From: Planctomycetes bacterium GWF2_41_51
GTDB taxonomy: Bacteria; Planctomycetota; Phycisphaerae; Sedimentisphaerales; UBA12454
Direction: 5' to 3'
DNA: 43,513 bases
Assembly (NCBI GenBank): GCA_001825665.1
Contig: MHXZ01000074.1
Coordinates: 1 to 43,513, forward strand
Under the pieces are notes generated by a model. That model ran no database searches. It was not told where the DNA came from and saw only the letters and a program-made list of their open reading frames with translations. The position numbers and the translations under genes are program-made. This document shows positions 23,175 through 32,992 of this stretch, in pieces (positions within the stretch are counted from its first letter, which is position 1; each line of letters starts with the position of its first letter).

Positions 23175-24581
23175 ATGGAATTTCCTTACGGCAAAGCGCC
23201 TTTCTGGATACTTGTAATGGCGATAATAACGGGATTGGCTATGATGCTGTCCCGAACTTTCACCAACGCAGGCCGACCTGATTTGGTATTTGTAGTATTC
23301 GCGCCGCGTCACTACGAAGCATATCTTAAATTAATTCCTGAATTCGAGCGCAAACATAATGTAAAAGTTCAGCTTCAGCAGGTACATCAAAGGCCGCTGC
23401 AAACTCGCTTGCAGTCTGCATTGCTGGCGGATACCGATGTTCCCGATATGGTTGAAATTATGAATCCATTTATGGGCGCTTTTATGAAAGGGCCTTTAGA
23501 TGATGTCGGGTTCGTGGATTTGACAGATAGAGTAAAAGCTGAAAAACTCGATGAAAAAATGGTCGAGTCGAGATTCAGTATCTGGTCATCAAGGGGGAGA
23601 ATATTTGCGCTGCCGCACGACGTTCACCCGGTTGCACTTGCTTATAGGCGCGATATTGTCGAACATCTCGGAATAGATGTAAATAAAATTGAAACTTGGG
23701 ATGATTTTGTCAGAATCGCACACGAGAAAATTGTGAAAGATGTTGATGGCGACGGCATCATAGACAGGTATGCGCTCGATTTATCAATTTCCGGCACGAG
23801 CTTTTTCCCAATCATTCTTCTGCAAAGAGGAGGACGTTATTTCGACTCTCAAGGTAACCTGACTATGGATACAGATATTACGATTGATACAATTTTATGG
23901 TATATCCGTCAATCGCGGGGAAAAACAAGAATTTCGTTTCCGGCAGGCGAAGGACAGCCTTTTTATAAAGCGCTTTCAGATGGTATAATACTGTTCAATT
24001 TTGTTCCGGACTGGCGGTCAAAAGTTTTTGAAATCGATGCTGAAGACCTGAAAGGTAAAATGGCGCTTATGCCTTTACCCGCGTGGGAAAAAGGCGGCAG
24101 ACGTACAAGCACATGGGGCGGAACAGGTTTGGCGATTACTGAAAAAAGTAAAAACAAGGAACTTGCATGGGAGCTGGCGAAATTTCTTTATCTTAATAAA
24201 AAGGATTTCAGTGACCGTTTCGCAATGCTGAATGTTATTCCGCCGCTTAAAGAAGCATGGGATTTACCTGCCTTCCAGGTAGAAGACGAATATTATTCAG
24301 GTCAGAAAATCGGACAAATTTATGCCGAACTTGCACCGGAAACTCCGCCCGATTACGTGGGCGCATATTATGAAATGGTTGACGGCAAAACAAGAGAGGT
24401 TCTGATTGACGGCGGCGTTTACTATGAAAAATACGGCGATAAGGGTTTGCGCGAATTTGTAACAGAAAAATTGAAACAAAAGGCTGCTTATGTTCGGCGA
24501 GTTATGAATCGAAACGTCTTTTTGCGAGAAGGAGAAGTCGAAATCACTGACGCAAATTCTTCAAAGGAAAACGCCGGATGA
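23175..24581 (+). CDS. ABC sugar importer, membrane-anchored extracellular substrate-binding protein
   Basis: A 468-residue family 1 solute-binding protein for oligosaccharides. Instead of a lipobox it has an uncleaved-looking N-terminal helix (about 10-28, FWILVMAIITGLAMMLS) that would anchor it to the cytoplasmic membrane. The binding domain follows with the usual pattern (VFVVFAPRHYEAYLKLIPEFERKHNVKV..., LLADTDVPDMVEI, GGTGLAITEKSKNKELAWELAKFLY). An EF-hand-like DVDGDGIIDRYAL at about residue 190 is often seen in this family. A GGAG lies 10 nt before ATG 23175. The gene overlaps the first permease gene by 4 bases. Context points to xylo-oligosaccharides as substrate. Confidence 0.9.
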   Translation: MEFPYGKAPFWILVMAIITGLAMMLSRTFTNAGRPDLVFVVFAPRHYEAYLKLIPEFERKHNVKVQLQQVHQRPLQTRLQSALLADTDVPDMVEIMNPFMGAFMKGPLDDVGFVDLTDRVKAEKLDEKMVESRFSIWSSRGRIFALPHDVHPVALAYRRDIVEHLGIDVNKIETWDDFVRIAHEKIVKDVDGDGIIDRYALDLSISGTSFFPIILLQRGGRYFDSQGNLTMDTDITIDTILWYIRQSRGKTRISFPAGEGQPFYKALSDGIILFNFVPDWRSKVFEIDAEDLKGKMALMPLPAWEKGGRRTSTWGGTGLAITEKSKNKELAWELAKFLYLNKKDFSDRFAMLNVIPPLKEAWDLPAFQVEDEYYSGQKIGQIYAELAPETPPDYVGAYYEMVDGKTREVLIDGGVYYEKYGDKGLREFVTEKLKQKAAYVRRVMNRNVFLREGEVEITDANSSKENAG

Positions 24582-25477
24582 AAGATTTAAAGTACAGAGC
24601 ATACGTAAAAAGAACACCATATTTGTTCCTGGCTCCGTATTTTTGCCTTGTATGTATATTCTTTATTTATCCTTTGATTAGCGCATTTTTGCTTTCATTC
24701 CAGCAGACCAACGGCCCAAAAAGCAAAGCATTTGTCGGGCTGAGCAATTATTCATTTGTGCTGACAGATCCCGACTTTCACAAAGCAGTGAAAAACACAG
24801 CTATATACGCGGTGTTTTCAATTTTTCTGCAATTACCGATTTCGCTCGGTCTTGCGATGCTGCTCAATACAGCTAAAGACAAGACGAAGGGATTTTTCAG
24901 ACTGATTATTTTTTCGCCGAATCTTGTCGGGCAAATTTTTGTCGGCGTAATCTTCAGCGTTTTGTTTGTTCCTCGATACGGATTATTCAATCGTTTCATG
25001 CAGTCGCTTATTTACTGGGGACTTGAGAACAGATGGCTGGAAAATCCGACGCTTGTGCTGCCGGCGGTAATTATTACCGCGCTCTGGATGTATGTCGGTT
25101 TCAATATGATTTATTTTCTCGCAGGGCTTCAGAGTGTCGATAAAAGTTTAGTCGAGGCTGCGAGAATAGACGGCGCTAATCCATGGCAGGTGTTCTGGAA
25201 TGTAACGCTTCCTGCGATAAAACCTGTTGCTACTTTCGTGGTGGTAATGAGCACAATCGGGTCGTTTCAGTTATTCGAACTTCCATTCTCGCTTTTAAAA
25301 GGAGAATTTGGCCCATCAAGTTCAGGATTGTTCATTGTAAGTTATCTATACCAGATGGCATTCCGTGCAGGAGATCTTGGAACAGGTGCCGCTGTAGGAT
25401 GGATTCTAACATTGATGATTATGATAATCAGCCTTACGCAAATAAAGATGTCAGGCACATTGGAGGAAGGCAAATAA
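24578..25477 (+). CDS. ABC sugar importer permease 1 (MalF/UgpA type)
   Basis: A 299-residue integral membrane permease with six predicted helices, starting with RTPYLFLAPYFCLVCIFFIYPLI. The cytoplasmic EAA loop that contacts the ATPase reads LVEAARIDGANPWQVFWNVTLPAIKP (about residues 187-212). The start overlaps the binding-protein stop as ATGA, and its own stop TAA shares its last base with the ATG of permease 2, so the three genes are translationally coupled. It would form the translocation channel with permease 2, energised by the ATPase at 33057. Confidence 0.92.
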   Translation: MKDLKYRAYVKRTPYLFLAPYFCLVCIFFIYPLISAFLLSFQQTNGPKSKAFVGLSNYSFVLTDPDFHKAVKNTAIYAVFSIFLQLPISLGLAMLLNTAKDKTKGFFRLIIFSPNLVGQIFVGVIFSVLFVPRYGLFNRFMQSLIYWGLENRWLENPTLVLPAVIITALWMYVGFNMIYFLAGLQSVDKSLVEAARIDGANPWQVFWNVTLPAIKPVATFVVVMSTIGSFQLFELPFSLLKGEFGPSSSGLFIVSYLYQMAFRAGDLGTGAAVGWILTLMIMIISLTQIKMSGTLEEGK

Positions 25478-26403
25478 TGAATGGCATACATATTTTCCTT
25501 CTGTGTCTGGCCGCGTTATTCGTGCTTCTTTATGCTTTGCAGCCTAAACGGCCTAAAATTGCATTTACATATTTGAGATATATTGTTTTGGCTTTAATCG
25601 CTGCAATGGTTATGGCGCCGTTTTTCTGGCTGCTTTGTTCTGCGTTCAAGGATTCGTCAGTTTTGATGAAATATACTTTTCTGCCGCCGATTATGAACTG
25701 GGCAAAGGAAATTAATCTCAGCAATTTTAGAGAATTATTCAAAAGCCAGCCTTCAATGGAAGGCAACGTTTATTTCTGGCAGTATATTATCAATTCATTG
25801 TTCCTTGCATCGATTACAACCATAGTGCAAATGTTCTTTTCTTCAATGGGCGGTTACGCACTTGCGAAATATGATTTCAAAGGCAAGAAAATTATTATGT
25901 TCTTTATGCTTGCATCGATGATGATACCCGGCGTTGTTCTGCTTGCTCCGGTTTATAAATTAATCGTCAATATCGGTTTGATGGATACATATTGGGCGCT
26001 TGTGCTGCCGGGTGCGTGCAGTGTTTTCGGAATGTTTCTGTTCCGGCAGGCAATCGTTGGTATACCGAAAGACCTTATCGAGGCGGGGCGAATCGATGGA
26101 TGCAGTGAATTTTCAATTTATATGAATTTGATAATGCCGCTTGTAAGGCCTATGACAGGTGCGTTTTGCCTGGTAACATTTTTGGGAAGCTGGAATAACT
26201 TTCTCGGCCCGCAGGTTTATATTAATGCACAGTCAAAATTAACTTTGCCGGTAGTGCTCAATCAATATGTCGGCGTGTATGCCAATCAATACGGTGTTTT
26301 TCTCGCAGGTACGCTGCTGGCCATTATTCCGCCTGCGATTCTGTTCTTCTGCCTGCAAAAAGAATTCATCAGCGGGCTGTCGAGCGGCGCTGTTAAAGGC
26401 TAA
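25477..26403 (+). CDS. ABC sugar importer permease 2 (MalG/UgpE type)
   Basis: 308 residues with six predicted membrane helices. ATG 25477 is chosen because GGAGGAAGG lies just upstream (25462-25470) and the protein then begins with a normal hydrophobic N-terminus (MNGIHIFLLCLAALFVLLY). A longer open frame running back to 25183 lies inside permease 1 and translates to sequence without membrane character. The EAA loop is present with Gly in place of the second Ala (LIEAGRIDGCSEFSIYMNLIMPLVRP). An N-terminal extra helix before the usual permease start is visible. The gene ends 6 bases before the GH2-like gene. Confidence 0.92.
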   Translation: MNGIHIFLLCLAALFVLLYALQPKRPKIAFTYLRYIVLALIAAMVMAPFFWLLCSAFKDSSVLMKYTFLPPIMNWAKEINLSNFRELFKSQPSMEGNVYFWQYIINSLFLASITTIVQMFFSSMGGYALAKYDFKGKKIIMFFMLASMMIPGVVLLAPVYKLIVNIGLMDTYWALVLPGACSVFGMFLFRQAIVGIPKDLIEAGRIDGCSEFSIYMNLIMPLVRPMTGAFCLVTFLGSWNNFLGPQVYINAQSKLTLPVVLNQYVGVYANQYGVFLAGTLLAIIPPAILFFCLQKEFISGLSSGAVKG

Positions 26404-26409
26404 ATAACC

Positions 26410-29400
26410 ATGAAGAGACTTATTGTATTCATATTGATATTTAGTTCTTCTATTTGTTGTGCTGACATTAGGCACAAAATAATTCTCAACGGCATTTGGC
26501 AGGGCGTCAAAGGGGAAAATTTAACTGAGATTCCGGCAGCAGGATGGCAAGACACTACAGTTCCCGGTAAAACTGACAGCTACGGTGTCGGTGTTCCTGA
26601 ATATCTTTGGGTGAAAAGACAAATCGATATCCCGCAGGATTGGCAGGGCAGCAGAATTTTTGTTTATTTCGGCGGGGCAAGTTTTGATGCTCACGTTTAT
26701 ATCGATGGGAAGCTGATCGGAAAAGCTCTCGATGGATGGTCGCCTTTCGAATTTGAAATTACTCACGCGGTAAAAACCGGTTCATCACACTTGCTGCAAT
26801 TACGCTGTCAGGACAGAACGGCTGTTTATACAGAAGGATTCGTCTTTGAACCAAATCAGCCTGAAAATGTACTCGAGGGGAAAATATTAGCTCCTTTAGG
26901 CGGACACTTGATGTTCTTCGGGCCATGGGATGATATTTTTTTGATTTCCCGGCCGAACACATATATTGACGATATTACAATCGTTACTTCTACTCGAAAA
27001 AATTCACTTACAGTTAAGGGTACGATTTCAAAAACAGAAGCAAACGATTTATGGATTCAAGGAAAAGTAATTGATAGTAATGAAACCGTTCTTGAAATCC
27101 CAATTAATGCAGCGGATGGAAATAGTTTTGAAATTTCTGCATCATTTACAAACGCAAAATACTGGTCGCCCGAAAATCCTCATCTTTATAAACTTCATCT
27201 CACGCTTCATAAAGGAAAAGATGGAGCTATACTCGACACGCTTGATGAGCGATTCGGGTTTAAGGAATTTTGGATTGAAGGGCCTGATTTTTATCTGAAC
27301 GGTGTTAAACGCCATCTGCTTGCATCAAGCACATGGCCTGCTGTCAGGTCAGTGCCCGGTCATGCTGAAATACGTAAAAAACTTGAGATGGTAAAAGCGG
27401 GAAATAATAATACTTTTCGATTTCATACCTCACCCTGGCCGAAACGATGGAATGATATCGCTGATGAAGTCGGCGTAATGATAGTCAATGAAGCGGCGGT
27501 TTATACTGACCGATTCGGAATGTATGCGTATAATGACGAGCGGTTCTGGAAAAATTATCGTGAGCATCTTAAAAATTTCATTAAACGTAATAAAAACAAT
27601 GCAAGTTTGATTATGTGGAGCATTGAAAATGAAATTCTCTTTATGGGTATGGAAAAATATTGTCCTGACCTGGCGAAGAAACTTGGTGATTTAGGACGCT
27701 TCGCAAAACAGCTTGACCCTCATCATCCGATTACTTTTGAAGCAGATATAGACCCGGATGACGCAGCGGATGTGATTGGTCTGCACTATCCGCACGAACT
27801 GCCGACTTATACTGATTGGCCGAACACAGCGGATTGGCTTGCTAAAAGAACACAAACAGAAGCAGGCGGCGGAATGCTCGGTGTAACAAGACGAAATTTT
27901 TACTGGGACAGGAGCAAACCGTTATATATAGGTGAATATTTATGGGTGCCGCAGGAAGATTACGCGGCAGGCACGATATTTTTCGGCGACGATGCTTTTA
28001 TTGATAAAAATGTTTTTCATCTTAAAGCGAAATTGCAGGCATGGATTGACCAGACGATTGCATATCGCAGAATGGGTGTATCGGCAATTTGTCCGTGGAC
28101 GTGCTTTGGTCACGGAGTATGTGTAGAAGAAAATGATAAGCCGTTTTACGAAGCGCAGAAGGATTTTTATCGACCGATAGCGGCGTTTCTGCGGAATAAA
28201 GATACAAGATTTTTCTCCGGCGATACTGTCGAGCGAACATTTGATGTTTTTAATGATAGTGATGCTGATTGCAATTTGATTTTGAATTGGAAACTTGCTG
28301 ACAGCAATCAGTTCGGCGAACAGAAATATTCTTTACAAGCAGGAGGATACAAGGAAGTAAAAATTACGTTTACAGCTCCAGATGTTATAACTGCAAAAGA
28401 AATATATTTGGAAAGCGGTTTGGCAAGCGATAATAAAGCGGTTCAAACAAAATATGTAATTGAGAAAAGGCAGGATATCATACAGCCGGCCGGTGCGAAT
28501 GTTTTTTTGTATGATCCGTGTGGGACATTTACCAAATATATTCCTTTTGCAAAGAAAATAAGCTCATTCGAGGAATTGAAACCGTCTGATATTTTAATAA
28601 TTGCTCCTCAAGCATCAACTAAAGATGTTGGTGGTATTCAGCAGATTGGTTCATCTGGTTTCGATTCCAGAAAATTCCTTTCGTTTATCGAAAAAGGCGG
28701 AAAAGCGATTGTGCTTGAGCAAAGCAGCCTTGATAAATTCAGGTTGAATTTGTCTCTTGCCGCGAAAGCTTCAACGATGACATTTGCATTAAATAAGGAA
28801 CATCCGCTGCTTAAAGGGATTGACTCTGAAGACCTGAAATTCTGGCGGGGTGATAATTATGTTACAAGTTATGAAATCATAAGACCTGCCTGCGGCGGAG
28901 CAAGAGCCATAACTGTATCCGGCGGCAATCTCGGACTTGAGCATTGCGCTATACTCGAACAGCCATTCGGAAAAGGAAATATCCTTTTCATTCAGGCTTT
29001 AGTCGGTACAAAATTAGACAGTGAACCAGCCGCAAGAAAAATATTCCAAAATTCATTGGACTATATGGCAGGTAAAGAATCCCAGGATTCTAAAATGCTT
29101 GTCTTTGCCGAAGATAGTAATTTCACGCGAACTCTCGTAAATATTGGAGTTAAACAAAACAGGATTCACGATATAAACGAAAACACTCTTAAGGATGTTG
29201 ATATTCTCGTATTGCACGAAGGCGGAGAAAAGATAATTAAAGAAAAAGAGGCAATAGCATCATTTCTAAAAAGCGGCAAAACAGTTTACTGGCATTGCCC
29301 TGACGCAAAAACTTTTGATGAGTTAAAATCAATTTTCAACGCCGATAAATTTGAAATCGCATCTTCTCAGGGGCCTGTCGCAATTAATTCAAGGGATAAT

Positions 29401-30471
29401 AAATTGTTTACGGGTATTTCGCGTGAGGATTTATTGTTTATTGATAGGCAAAAAGGGTGGAGGCGGGAATTATCATTAGACCCTGGCGTCATTGACAGAG
29501 CGTTAATGCCTGAGCGAAATCCTGATGAACTGAGGGCATTAATTGAAGCTAAGAAGATGGAGCTGAAAGGCAATTCCATTTCAATCGATGGCAATGAAGT
29601 CGTTTTCAAATCGAGAGGCATGGCCATTGGATGGATTGACGTACCGAAAAAAGGAATTTACGATTTGTCTCTTATCGCAGGGGGTACGCAATTAAGAGGG
29701 ACGTATCCCCTGGTTTTGATCAAAGTCGATGAACATGCGGCCGCACAGGTGAGTGTTTCGGGTGAAGAAATTATGGAAACCAGATTTCTCGCTCAACTTC
29801 CTGCCGGTAAAAGTAAACTTCAGATTCATTTCCTTAATGGAGATGATTGGGAGGCTATACGAATCCTCAAACTGAAAGGCATCGGCATTGGAAGTGTGAT
29901 TAGTATTCCGGAAAATATTGAAATACTTACATTGCCTGCTGCCCTGACGAGCATAAAGGCAGGCAGCGGCAGAGTTGTTATCGATAATGTTCGGTGGGAA
30001 AATGATGCTGATAATATCAAGGGGCTGCGCTATGCGTCTGCTTTGTTTGCAAATCTTGGTGCATCGTTTGAAATGAATATAGGAGAAAACAAAACATGGC
30101 TGCTGTCTGATAGGTTTAAATTGATTGGAGACAGCCCGCATTTTGAAAAAACAAATACTCAGCTAATCCTGCGCAATAATGGAATTGTTGCCGCTGAATT
30201 TAATTGCGCGGCTCAGGGCGAATATACTTTGCTTCTAAAAGGGTATTCCACCCCGGTTAACGGAAAATACGCTGAAGTGGAAGTTAAAATCGACGATAAA
30301 GTTATAGGAAAAAAAGAAATCGCATCTCGAAATATTAAAGAATTCGAAATTGCTTCCACTAATATTTCCCAAGGAAAACATATTATATCTATAACTTATC
30401 TTAATGATACATTCGATAAGGCGCAGGATTTGAATTTATATATAGATGAATTTGGTTTTAAGGCAAATTGA
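26410..30471 (+). CDS. Very large secreted GH2-family glycosidase with GATase-like and CBM60/36-like modules
   Basis: 1353 residues, much longer than the usual 600-1000 of GH2. A signal peptide ends near CCA (about 19). Residues 20-190 form the jelly-roll sugar-binding domain, 190-285 the Ig-like domain and 285-590 the TIM barrel with acid/base Glu408 in SIENEIL and likely nucleophile Glu509 in YIGEYLW. About 600-690 is another Ig-like domain. Two alpha/beta regions like glutamine-amidotransferase-type domains follow (DILIIAPQ at about 730; DILVLHEGG at about 935). About 1050-1150 is a beta-sandwich. The last 90 residues (AEVEVKIDDKVIG, HIISITYLND, LNLYIDEFGF) resemble calcium-dependent xylan-binding CBM60/36 modules. 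It is coupled to the GH39 gene by TGATG. Beta-glucuronidase, arabinofuranosidase, xylosidase or galactosidase activity are all possible. Confidence 0.85.
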   Translation: MKRLIVFILIFSSSICCADIRHKIILNGIWQGVKGENLTEIPAAGWQDTTVPGKTDSYGVGVPEYLWVKRQIDIPQDWQGSRIFVYFGGASFDAHVYIDGKLIGKALDGWSPFEFEITHAVKTGSSHLLQLRCQDRTAVYTEGFVFEPNQPENVLEGKILAPLGGHLMFFGPWDDIFLISRPNTYIDDITIVTSTRKNSLTVKGTISKTEANDLWIQGKVIDSNETVLEIPINAADGNSFEISASFTNAKYWSPENPHLYKLHLTLHKGKDGAILDTLDERFGFKEFWIEGPDFYLNGVKRHLLASSTWPAVRSVPGHAEIRKKLEMVKAGNNNTFRFHTSPWPKRWNDIADEVGVMIVNEAAVYTDRFGMYAYNDERFWKNYREHLKNFIKRNKNNASLIMWSIENEILFMGMEKYCPDLAKKLGDLGRFAKQLDPHHPITFEADIDPDDAADVIGLHYPHELPTYTDWPNTADWLAKRTQTEAGGGMLGVTRRNFYWDRSKPLYIGEYLWVPQEDYAAGTIFFGDDAFIDKNVFHLKAKLQAWIDQTIAYRRMGVSAICPWTCFGHGVCVEENDKPFYEAQKDFYRPIAAFLRNKDTRFFSGDTVERTFDVFNDSDADCNLILNWKLADSNQFGEQKYSLQAGGYKEVKITFTAPDVITAKEIYLESGLASDNKAVQTKYVIEKRQDIIQPAGANVFLYDPCGTFTKYIPFAKKISSFEELKPSDILIIAPQASTKDVGGIQQIGSSGFDSRKFLSFIEKGGKAIVLEQSSLDKFRLNLSLAAKASTMTFALNKEHPLLKGIDSEDLKFWRGDNYVTSYEIIRPACGGARAITVSGGNLGLEHCAILEQPFGKGNILFIQALVGTKLDSEPAARKIFQNSLDYMAGKESQDSKMLVFAEDSNFTRTLVNIGVKQNRIHDINENTLKDVDILVLHEGGEKIIKEKEAIASFLKSGKTVYWHCPDAKTFDELKSIFNADKFEIASSQGPVAINSRDNKLFTGISREDLLFIDRQKGWRRELSLDPGVIDRALMPERNPDELRALIEAKKMELKGNSISIDGNEVVFKSRGMAIGWIDVPKKGIYDLSLIAGGTQLRGTYPLVLIKVDEHAAAQVSVSGEEIMETRFLAQLPAGKSKLQIHFLNGDDWEAIRILKLKGIGIGSVISIPENIEILTLPAALTSIKAGSGRVVIDNVRWENDADNIKGLRYASALFANLGASFEMNIGENKTWLLSDRFKLIGDSPHFEKTNTQLILRNNGIVAAEFNCAAQGEYTLLLKGYSTPVNGKYAEVEVKIDDKVIGKKEIASRNIKEFEIASTNISQGKHIISITYLNDTFDKAQDLNLYIDEFGFKAN

Positions 30472-31967
30472 TGGCAAAGATTAAAATACCGTTATGCTCA
30501 AATGTAAAATTCAATGATAATTGGAAGCGGTGTGTCGGAACCGGCAGATTGGGATTAGCACTGCAAAAGGAATATCTGGATTCGCTTTCGATTGTGCAGG
30601 AAAATATCGGATTCGATTATATTCGCGGCCACGGTATTCTGACCGACGATGTTGGAATTTACAGAGAAAAGCAGGGTGTCGGACCGGTTTTTAATTTTAC
30701 TTACCTCGACAGAATTTTTGATTCCTTTTTATCTCATAAAATTAAACCTTTCATAGAACTTGGCTTTATGCCGAATCAATTGGCAAGCGGAACGCAAACC
30801 GTTTTTTATTGGAAGGGCAATGTAACTCCTCCGAAAGATTACGCTTTGTGGCGCAATCTTATTAAAACGCTTTTTAAACATCTTATAAGCAGATATGGCA
30901 TTAAGGAAGTACGTACTTGGCCGGTTGAAGTCTGGAACGAGCCTGATTTAGCGATTTTCTGGCAGAACGGCGATCAGCAGGAATATTTTAAATTATATCG
31001 TGAAAGTGTCGCGGCAGTCAAAGAGACAGATTCGAATATTCTCGTCGGCGGACCGGCAACATGTCCCGGTGCGATTCACTGGATTCAGGTTTTTCTTGAA
31101 ATGTGTGATAAAACCAAAACCCCTGTTGACTTTGTTTCGCAACATTCATATTGCGGCAAGACCCCTGAAAAAGGACTTGAAATTGTTTACCACGAACTTT
31201 TGGCTAATGACCATTTGCTCGACCAGTTCAAACAGTCGCGCGAACACATAATAAAATCTGTGTACCCGGATAATATGCCGCTGCACATTACAGAATATAA
31301 CTCATCATATATTCCGAAATGTCCGGTTCACGATACTGCTTTTAACGCTGCGTTTCTTGGCAAAGTATTGGCTTTTGGAAGCGATTATGCGGATTCATTT
31401 TCATATTGGACTTTCAGCGATGTGTTCGAGGAAGACGATGTCCCGCAATCGCAGTTTCATGGCGGATTCGGTCTTGTCGCGCTGAATGGAATTGTAAAAC
31501 CGACGTTTCATTTATTCGCATTCTTCGCGAAATTAGGTAACCAACTTTTGCATCGCGATAATGATATGATTGTAACAAAACGAAATGATGGTGCGGTTGT
31601 GATTGTTGCCTGGAATCCGGTTGCAAAAAAGGTAACGGAATTCAAGCGTGATTTTGATTTGGAAATTTCCCTCAATTGCAGTCAATGTGTAATAAAGCAG
31701 CAAACTGTCGATGAGGAAAACGGCAACGCGTGGAACGCATGGCGAACTATCGGCAGGCCGCGATATCCTGATAAACAGCAGCTTGAAACGCTTAAACAGG
31801 CATCTGTGCCGGCAGTCGGTGTAAAACGTCAGCAGGTAAATAATGGAAGTGCCGGATTAAAATTTTCGTTGAATAAAAATGCGGTATGTTTAATTGAATT
31901 GAGTGAATTGAAAGACCAGACAGGCACTTATCCCGGTCTCGATGATTCGAAAATAACTGGATATTAA
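30471..31967 (+). CDS. GH39 beta-xylosidase, cytoplasmic
   Basis: A 498-residue retaining glycosidase. The TIM barrel has the GH39 pattern with the acid/base Glu157 in VEVWNEPDL and the nucleophile Glu275 in HITEYNSSY. The N-terminus shows the family's GTGRLGLALQKEYLDSL and FDYIRGHGILTDDVGIY. Residues from about 385 form the C-terminal beta-domain. ATG 30471 shares its first base with the GH2 stop (TGATG); a TTG at 30468 is not needed as start, since AAGG lies 7 nt before the ATG. Without a signal peptide it should release xylose from imported xylo-oligosaccharides alongside the GH43. Other GH39 activities, such as iduronidase, are unlikely in this context. Confidence 0.88.
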   Translation: MAKIKIPLCSNVKFNDNWKRCVGTGRLGLALQKEYLDSLSIVQENIGFDYIRGHGILTDDVGIYREKQGVGPVFNFTYLDRIFDSFLSHKIKPFIELGFMPNQLASGTQTVFYWKGNVTPPKDYALWRNLIKTLFKHLISRYGIKEVRTWPVEVWNEPDLAIFWQNGDQQEYFKLYRESVAAVKETDSNILVGGPATCPGAIHWIQVFLEMCDKTKTPVDFVSQHSYCGKTPEKGLEIVYHELLANDHLLDQFKQSREHIIKSVYPDNMPLHITEYNSSYIPKCPVHDTAFNAAFLGKVLAFGSDYADSFSYWTFSDVFEEDDVPQSQFHGGFGLVALNGIVKPTFHLFAFFAKLGNQLLHRDNDMIVTKRNDGAVVIVAWNPVAKKVTEFKRDFDLEISLNCSQCVIKQQTVDEENGNAWNAWRTIGRPRYPDKQQLETLKQASVPAVGVKRQQVNNGSAGLKFSLNKNAVCLIELSELKDQTGTYPGLDDSKITGY

Positions 31968-31982
31968 AACAAGGAGCAAGAA

Positions 31983-32984
31983 ATGAATGATATTTTGAAC
32001 AGGTCTTTATGTAAAACATACGCTAATTTTTTTCCAATTGGTGCGGCCGTTTGCCCGGATATAATAAAAACCCATAGTGAGCTTCTGAAAAAACATTTTA
32101 ATTCTCTTACTTGCGAGAATCATATGAAGCCGGCTTTAATACATCCTGAAGAAAAAAAATGGCAATTCGAGGAAGCCGATGCGATTGTTGATTTCGCCAC
32201 CGCAAATAAAATGAAAGTTCGCGGGCATACACTTGTCTGGCACAAACAGGTTCCTGATTGGATGTTTATCGACAGCAAAGGAAACGAAGTCGGCAGAGAC
32301 TTATTGCTCGCCCGAATGAAGGAACATATCACGGTTATGATGGAACGCTATAAAAAACAGGTTTATTGCTGGGACGTTGTAAACGAAGCAATTGAAGATA
32401 AAGGCCCGGAAGCGTACAGACAAAGCAGATGGTATAAAATCATCGGCCCTGATTTTGTCGATAAGGCATTTGAATTCGCCCGCAAAGTCGATCCCGAAGC
32501 TAAACTGTTTTATAATGATTATAATTGTACCTCACCTGAAAAGAGCAAAAAGATTTATAATATTGCCAAGCGTCTAAAAGATAATGGCCGGCTGATTGAC
32601 GGAATAGGAATGCAGGGGCACTGGAATATTTATAATCCTTCTTTCGACAGAATCATGGATACTATTGACTTGTATTCATCGCTGGGACTTAAAATCCAGA
32701 TAACTGAACTGGATATATCTATGTTTCTATTCGATGATGAAACAAAAGAGTTTAAACAGCCTACAGATGAAATGATTTGGCTGCAGCAGGAACGGTTCGA
32801 AGGAATTTTCAAAATTTTCAGGGACTATCGTGACATAATCACCGGTGTAACATTCTGGGGTGTTGCAGATGACTACACGTGGCTCGATGATTTCCCGGTT
32901 AAAGGCCGCAAGGATTGGCCTCTGCTGTTTGATACGCAGCATAAGCCCAAGAAAGCATTTGCAGGCGTTGTTAATTTTGAATAA
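31983..32984 (+). CDS. GH10 endo-1,4-beta-xylanase, intracellular
   Basis: 333 residues, a single-domain GH10 enzyme without signal peptide. The family motifs are complete: LTCENHMKP, RGHTLVWHKQVPDW, the acid/base Glu135 in WDVVNEAIED, GIGMQGHWN, the nucleophile Glu242 in ITELDIS and the closing FWGVADDYTW. Intracellular GH10 enzymes trim imported xylo-oligosaccharides, including those with methylglucuronate side groups. AAGGAG lies just before ATG 31983 and the gap from the GH39 gene is 15 bases. It complements the secreted GH10 at 13129-15582, with which it shares only the catalytic domain. Confidence 0.93.
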   Translation: MNDILNRSLCKTYANFFPIGAAVCPDIIKTHSELLKKHFNSLTCENHMKPALIHPEEKKWQFEEADAIVDFATANKMKVRGHTLVWHKQVPDWMFIDSKGNEVGRDLLLARMKEHITVMMERYKKQVYCWDVVNEAIEDKGPEAYRQSRWYKIIGPDFVDKAFEFARKVDPEAKLFYNDYNCTSPEKSKKIYNIAKRLKDNGRLIDGIGMQGHWNIYNPSFDRIMDTIDLYSSLGLKIQITELDISMFLFDDETKEFKQPTDEMIWLQQERFEGIFKIFRDYRDIITGVTFWGVADDYTWLDDFPVKGRKDWPLLFDTQHKPKKAFAGVVNFE

Positions 32985-32992
32985 TCAGGCAT

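Noticed and set aside
25183-25476. A longer N-terminus for permease 2 starting at 25183
   Set aside because: This part lies inside permease 1 in another frame and translates to non-membrane sequence. A strong ribosome site and the normal permease start are at 25462-25479.
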